A stretch of DNA of 8,489 bases, taken from contig NVWR01000003.1 in assembly GCA_002746275.1 (NCBI GenBank), positions 175,184 through 183,672 on the forward strand. Direction: 5' to 3'. Shown here one piece after another: positions 5,977 through 8,489 of this stretch. Each line of letters begins with the position of its first letter. Position 1 is the stretch's first letter. The position numbers were made by a program, and so were the translations under genes. The stretch is from Rhodobiaceae bacterium. Lineage in GTDB: Bacteria > Pseudomonadota > Alphaproteobacteria > Parvibaculales > Parvibaculaceae. The notes below the pieces were generated by a model that worked only from the letters and a program-made list of their open reading frames with translations, was not told the DNA's origin and did not search any database.

Positions 5977-6180
5977 GAACGAAGCCAAATGGGCACCGCA
6001 ACTCGCGCATATTTGCCAGATTCCAACACCCTTTTGGCCGTCCATAATGCTAAACACTTTTTGCCCCCCTTGCCTTGCACTCTGTGGCAAACAGTTGAAC
6101 ACTTCTTCGTGCAAGTCGGCGGTTACCACCGGCTCGCATGTCTTAGGGGGCAGTTTTCATCTCGACCGGAGGATCAAAAA
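5967..6180 (+). promoter_or_regulatory. Leader/promoter region of the polyamine-transport operon
   Basis: This is the part of the window's longest gene-free stretch (5917-6180) that lies ahead of the binding-protein gene. I see no convincing -35/-10 pair; CATAAT at 6043-6048 is the best -10 look-alike but lacks a -35. An inverted repeat CTTGCAC (6074-6080) / GTGCAAG (6109-6115) and a smaller one TTGCC (6070-6074) / GGCAA (6086-6090) could be regulator sites or leader RNA stems. CGGAGG stands 8 bases before the ATG at 6181. The reading frame stays open across this stretch but encodes nothing family-like. Confidence 0.35.
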
Positions 6181-7275
6181 ATGAAACGCAATAGAGGGAT
6201 GGCCGGGCTTTTACAGGCTCTGTCACGCCGACAGTTTGTTCAGGGGACGGCAGCTGTAGGGTTCACAGTCGCATCCATGCCGACACTGGCATCGGCGGAA
6301 GAACAGAAACTCAATTTCTACAACTGGGACACCTATATCGGCGAAACCACTCTGGACGACTTCAAGGCCGCAACCGGCATTGAAGTAACGATGGATCTGT
6401 TTGCCGACAATGACGAACTGTTCGCCAAGCTTCGCGAAGGCAATCCCGGTTATGACGTCATTGTGCCATCGAACGACTATGTCGCGAGGATGGCAGCTGC
6501 TGGCATGCTTGAGCCTCTGGATCATTCCAAAATCCCAAACATTTCCCATCTTTATCCACGTTTCCTGAGCGACGATGTCGCCTTTGATCCAGGCCGTAAA
6601 TATTCCCTGCCATACATGTGGGGCACCATCGGTATTGGATATCGCAAATCAGCCGTCGAAAGCGCACCCGACAGCTGGGCTGTGCTTTATGACTCAGACC
6701 AATATGCGGGCAAAATTGCGCTCATGGGTGACTGCGGAACCTTGCTTCAAATGGGCTTGCGCTATCTGGGCTATTCGATCAATTCCCAGGACGATGCGGA
6801 ATTGGCCGAAGTCGAAGCCATGATCACGAAGCAAAAGGGAAACATCAAATCCTTCCATGACGACAATGGTCAGGACCTTCTGGCTTCAGGCGAAGTCGAT
6901 ATCGTCATGGAATGGAACGGTGACATCGCGCAGCTGATGAGCGAAGACGATGACATCGGGTATGTGATCCCCAAGGAAGGCGGACTTGTCTGGGAAGACA
7001 CGCTCTGCATTCCAAAGGGCGCGCCACACCCAGAGAACGCACACGCGTTCATCAACTACATCTATGAGCCTGAAGTGAACGCAATGGTTGCTGAATTCAT
7101 TGAGTATGCAACGCCCAACCAGACGGCTGCGCAGTCAATGGCCGAAGCCTACCAGAACAACCCAGCCATCTTCCCACCGGAAGACGTGTTGGCGAAGTCA
7201 GAAAGCTCGCTCTATCTCGGCGAAGAGCACATCGCGAAAATAGACGAAATCTGCACCCGCATCTTTGCGGCGTAA
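6181..7275 (+). CDS. potD: Polyamine (spermidine/putrescine) ABC transporter substrate-binding protein, PotD-like, 364 aa
   Basis: This is a periplasmic binding protein that delivers polyamines to the PotBC permease. The start at 6181 is set by CGGAGG 8 bases upstream and by a Tat signal: SRRQF at residues 15-19, a hydrophobic stretch, and cleavage ASA|EE after residue 39. The mature protein follows the PotD/PotF pattern: FYNWDTYIG near the N terminus, 'YDVIVPSNDYVARM', 'YSLPYMWGTIGIGY', 'VIPKEGGLVWEDTLCIP' and 'EYATPN'. Compared from memory with E. coli PotD, the ligand residues Trp34, Tyr37, Asp168, Trp229, Trp255, Asp257 and Tyr293 correspond to Trp49, Tyr52, Asp184, Trp245, Trp271, Asp273 and Tyr309. 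PotD Glu171, which contacts the amine, is Thr187 here. It is the first gene of the operon, followed by a stem-loop and the permease genes. Polyamine binding is likely; spermidine versus putrescine is open. Confidence 0.93.
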   Translation: MKRNRGMAGLLQALSRRQFVQGTAAVGFTVASMPTLASAEEQKLNFYNWDTYIGETTLDDFKAATGIEVTMDLFADNDELFAKLREGNPGYDVIVPSNDYVARMAAAGMLEPLDHSKIPNISHLYPRFLSDDVAFDPGRKYSLPYMWGTIGIGYRKSAVESAPDSWAVLYDSDQYAGKIALMGDCGTLLQMGLRYLGYSINSQDDAELAEVEAMITKQKGNIKSFHDDNGQDLLASGEVDIVMEWNGDIAQLMSEDDDIGYVIPKEGGLVWEDTLCIPKGAPHPENAHAFINYIYEPEVNAMVAEFIEYATPNQTAAQSMAEAYQNNPAIFPPEDVLAKSESSLYLGEEHIAKIDEICTRIFAA

Positions 7276-7286
7276 CCAGACAAAGA

Positions 7287-7314
7287 AGGGCGGGAGTGTT
7301 CAACCTTCCGCCCT
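7287..7314 (+). terminator. Intercistronic stem-loop between potD-like and potB-like genes
   Basis: A 10-base-pair stem (7287-7296 with 7305-7314, one G-T pair; outer arms AGGGCGG and CCGCCCT) closes an 8-base loop. It starts 12 bases after the stop codon of the binding-protein gene. The following GATTGTTTC is only partly T-rich, so it would be a leaky terminator or an mRNA stabiliser. Such elements are common in ABC operons, where the binding protein is made in excess over the permease. Plus-strand polarity is inferred from operon direction. Confidence 0.55.
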
Positions 7315-7357
7315 GATTGTTTCTGCACTCTCACAAAATCTCAAAGCCTGAGGCAGT

Positions 7358-8278
7358 ATGGATCATTGGCGTAAATCAGTCGGCGCGTTCTGGGCGGCTT
7401 TTCTCCCCCCCACCTTCTGGCTTGTCGCCTTCTTCCTTGCCCCTCTCTCACTCATCTGGCTTTTCAGCTTCGGCGTTAAATCGGGCATCACGGACATCGA
7501 CATTGTCTGGACGTTCCAGCAATACGCCCGCGCCCTTGAACCTCTCTACCTGGGAATTTTCGGAAAATCGATCTGGATGGCGACGATAACCACCGCCATC
7601 TGTCTGATCGTTGCCTTCCCCGTTGCCATCGGCATCGTGTTCGCGCCTCCAAAGGCGCGCATGTGGCTGCTACTCCTGGTCATTCTGCCATTCTGGACCA
7701 ACCTTCTCATCCGCACCTATGCCCTGATCGCGGTGTTGCGCACCCGAGGCCATGTAAACTTCACGCTTGAGTGGATATGGGACAAAGCCGACTGGGCTCT
7801 TGTTCTCGTTGGCCTTGGCGATCTTCACCTGCTCGGCCAGAAATTCGAACCGCTGCAAATGCTCTACAACAATACTGCCGTCATTATCGGCCTGGTCTAT
7901 GTCGCCCTGCCCTTCATGGTGCTGCCGCTCTACGCCGCCCTCGACCGGCTCGACCGATCCTATATCGAGGCAAGCCTGGATCTGGGTGCCGGACACATAC
8001 GCACCTTTTGGTCCATCGTGACGCCGCTTGCCCTGCCGGGCATTGCATCAGGCATCGTCATTACCTTCATTCCAACCCTTGGCTCCTATCTGACCCCAGA
8101 CCTGCTGGGCGGAACAGATAGTCAGATGATCGCCAACGTCATTGAGCGCCAGTTCAAGTCTGCCAATGACTGGCCCTTCGGGGCAGCCCTCAGCTTCCTC
8201 CTTATGTACGCCACGTTCTTTGGCCTTGCCCTCAGAGCCGTTCTGGTACGGCGTGAAAGCATGGGAGGCCGTCCATGA
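7358..8278 (+). CDS. potB: Polyamine ABC transporter permease, PotB/PotH-like, 306 aa
   Basis: This is the inner-membrane permease subunit of the polyamine importer; it pairs with the PotC-like protein encoded next and is driven by a PotA-type ATPase. About six membrane segments are visible, beginning with residues 11-37 and then 72-96 and 102-126, with others around 174-194, 229-247 and 276-297. The cytoplasmic EAA loop that docks the ATPase is at 204-228: EASLDLGAGHIRTFWSIVTPLALPG. The family sequence 'VYVALPFMVLPLYAALDRLD' precedes it. The loop between the third and fourth segments (about 128-170) appears longer than in E. coli PotB and is Trp-rich. The ATG at 7358 has GAGG 4 bases upstream and lies 82 bases after the binding-protein gene. 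The stop overlaps the next start by 4 bases (ATGA), so the two permeases are probably translationally coupled. PotB and PotH cannot be told apart by sequence here. Confidence 0.93.
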   Translation: MDHWRKSVGAFWAAFLPPTFWLVAFFLAPLSLIWLFSFGVKSGITDIDIVWTFQQYARALEPLYLGIFGKSIWMATITTAICLIVAFPVAIGIVFAPPKARMWLLLLVILPFWTNLLIRTYALIAVLRTRGHVNFTLEWIWDKADWALVLVGLGDLHLLGQKFEPLQMLYNNTAVIIGLVYVALPFMVLPLYAALDRLDRSYIEASLDLGAGHIRTFWSIVTPLALPGIASGIVITFIPTLGSYLTPDLLGGTDSQMIANVIERQFKSANDWPFGAALSFLLMYATFFGLALRAVLVRRESMGGRP

Positions 8279-8489
8279 GCTTGTTGGATCGTTTTCGCCG
8301 CACAGGAAAGTCAGAGATCGGGCCGCTGGAATATCACCGCCGCCTATGGTTGCAGGTCACGGTCGCTCTCACGCTCATTTTTCTGTATGCGCCAATTATC
8401 ACGCTCATGGCGTTTAGCTTCAACGACAGCAAACGCAATATTGTCTGGCGCGGCTTCACGTTCAAATATTATGAGAAGGTCATCAACAA
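8275..8489 (+). CDS. potC: Polyamine ABC transporter permease, PotC/PotI-like, N-terminal fragment
   Basis: The frame opens at the ATG of the ATGA overlap with potB and continues past the window edge, giving 71 complete codons. A charged cytoplasmic start (MSLLDRFRRTGKSEIGPLEYHRR) leads into the first membrane segment 'LQVTVALTLIFLYAPIITLMAFSF', then 'NDSKRNIVWRGFTFKYYEKVI'. This is the PotC/PotI N terminus: 'Y.PII.L...SFN.S......W.GFT..WY'. It should form the heterodimeric membrane channel with the PotB-like protein. The rest, including its EAA loop, is outside the window. No separate ribosome site of note is visible before it; translation by coupling is likely. Confidence 0.9.
   Translation, partial: MSLLDRFRRTGKSEIGPLEYHRRLWLQVTVALTLIFLYAPIITLMAFSFNDSKRNIVWRGFTFKYYEKVIN

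Noticed and set aside
5989..6180. N-terminal extension of the PotD-like protein from an ATG at 5989
   Set aside because: It would put 64 unrelated residues before a complete Tat signal peptide, and the ATG at 6181 has a strong ribosome site.
1..8489. Defence system, phage, integron or other mobile island
   Set aside because: No integrase, transposase, nuclease, toxin-antitoxin pair, terminal repeat or abrupt composition change is visible; the genes are housekeeping, transport and regulatory types.

Overview
The window looks like ordinary chromosomal DNA of a Gram-negative bacterium, most likely an alphaproteobacterium. The reasons are the moderate-to-high GC content, the Tat-exported polyamine-binding protein, the DUF1329 and DUF2061 proteins, and the mix of well-spaced AGGAG-type ribosome binding sites with one apparently leaderless start. 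I cannot fix the genus; a marine Hyphomonadaceae-like organism would fit. There are no phage genes, insertion sequences, CRISPR arrays, tRNAs or rRNAs.

Layout from left to right. (1) Positions 1-342 hold the C-terminal end of a serine beta-lactamase-like hydrolase (+), cut by the window edge. It converges on a small, unrecognised secreted protein (352-612, -). (2) A strong rho-independent terminator (748-785) ends a DUF1329 envelope-protein gene (-). That gene is transcribed divergently from an HxlR-family winged-helix regulator (2343-2897, +). A perfect 9-bp-arm dyad between them, over the likely DUF1329 promoter, is the obvious operator candidate. (3) Two minus-strand genes follow: alanine dehydrogenase (ald, 3811-4929) and, downstream of it, a membrane-anchored ClpP-fold (COG3904-like) protein (2960-3682). 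(4) A NUDIX hydrolase of the CoA-pyrophosphatase type (5109-5723, +) is divergent from ald. It converges on a 60-residue DUF2061 membrane protein (5734-5916, -), which has a near-consensus promoter carrying overlapping AT-rich dyads. (5) A polyamine ABC-transporter operon (+) runs off the right edge: potD-like binding protein (6181-7275), potB-like permease (7358-8278) and the start of a potC-like permease (8275-8489). The two permease genes overlap by 4 bases. A stem-loop lies between the binding protein and the first permease.

Functionally the best-defined parts are nitrogen-related: oxidative deamination of L-alanine, and uptake of putrescine or spermidine. The transporter ATPase (PotA) is not in the window and probably lies just downstream. 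The HxlR/DUF1329 pair is the most plausible regulatory unit. I found no clear new multi-gene system. The points worth a second look are regulatory dyads, an orphan secreted protein, and family variants. No gap between genes exceeds 300 bases; the longest is 5917-6180.
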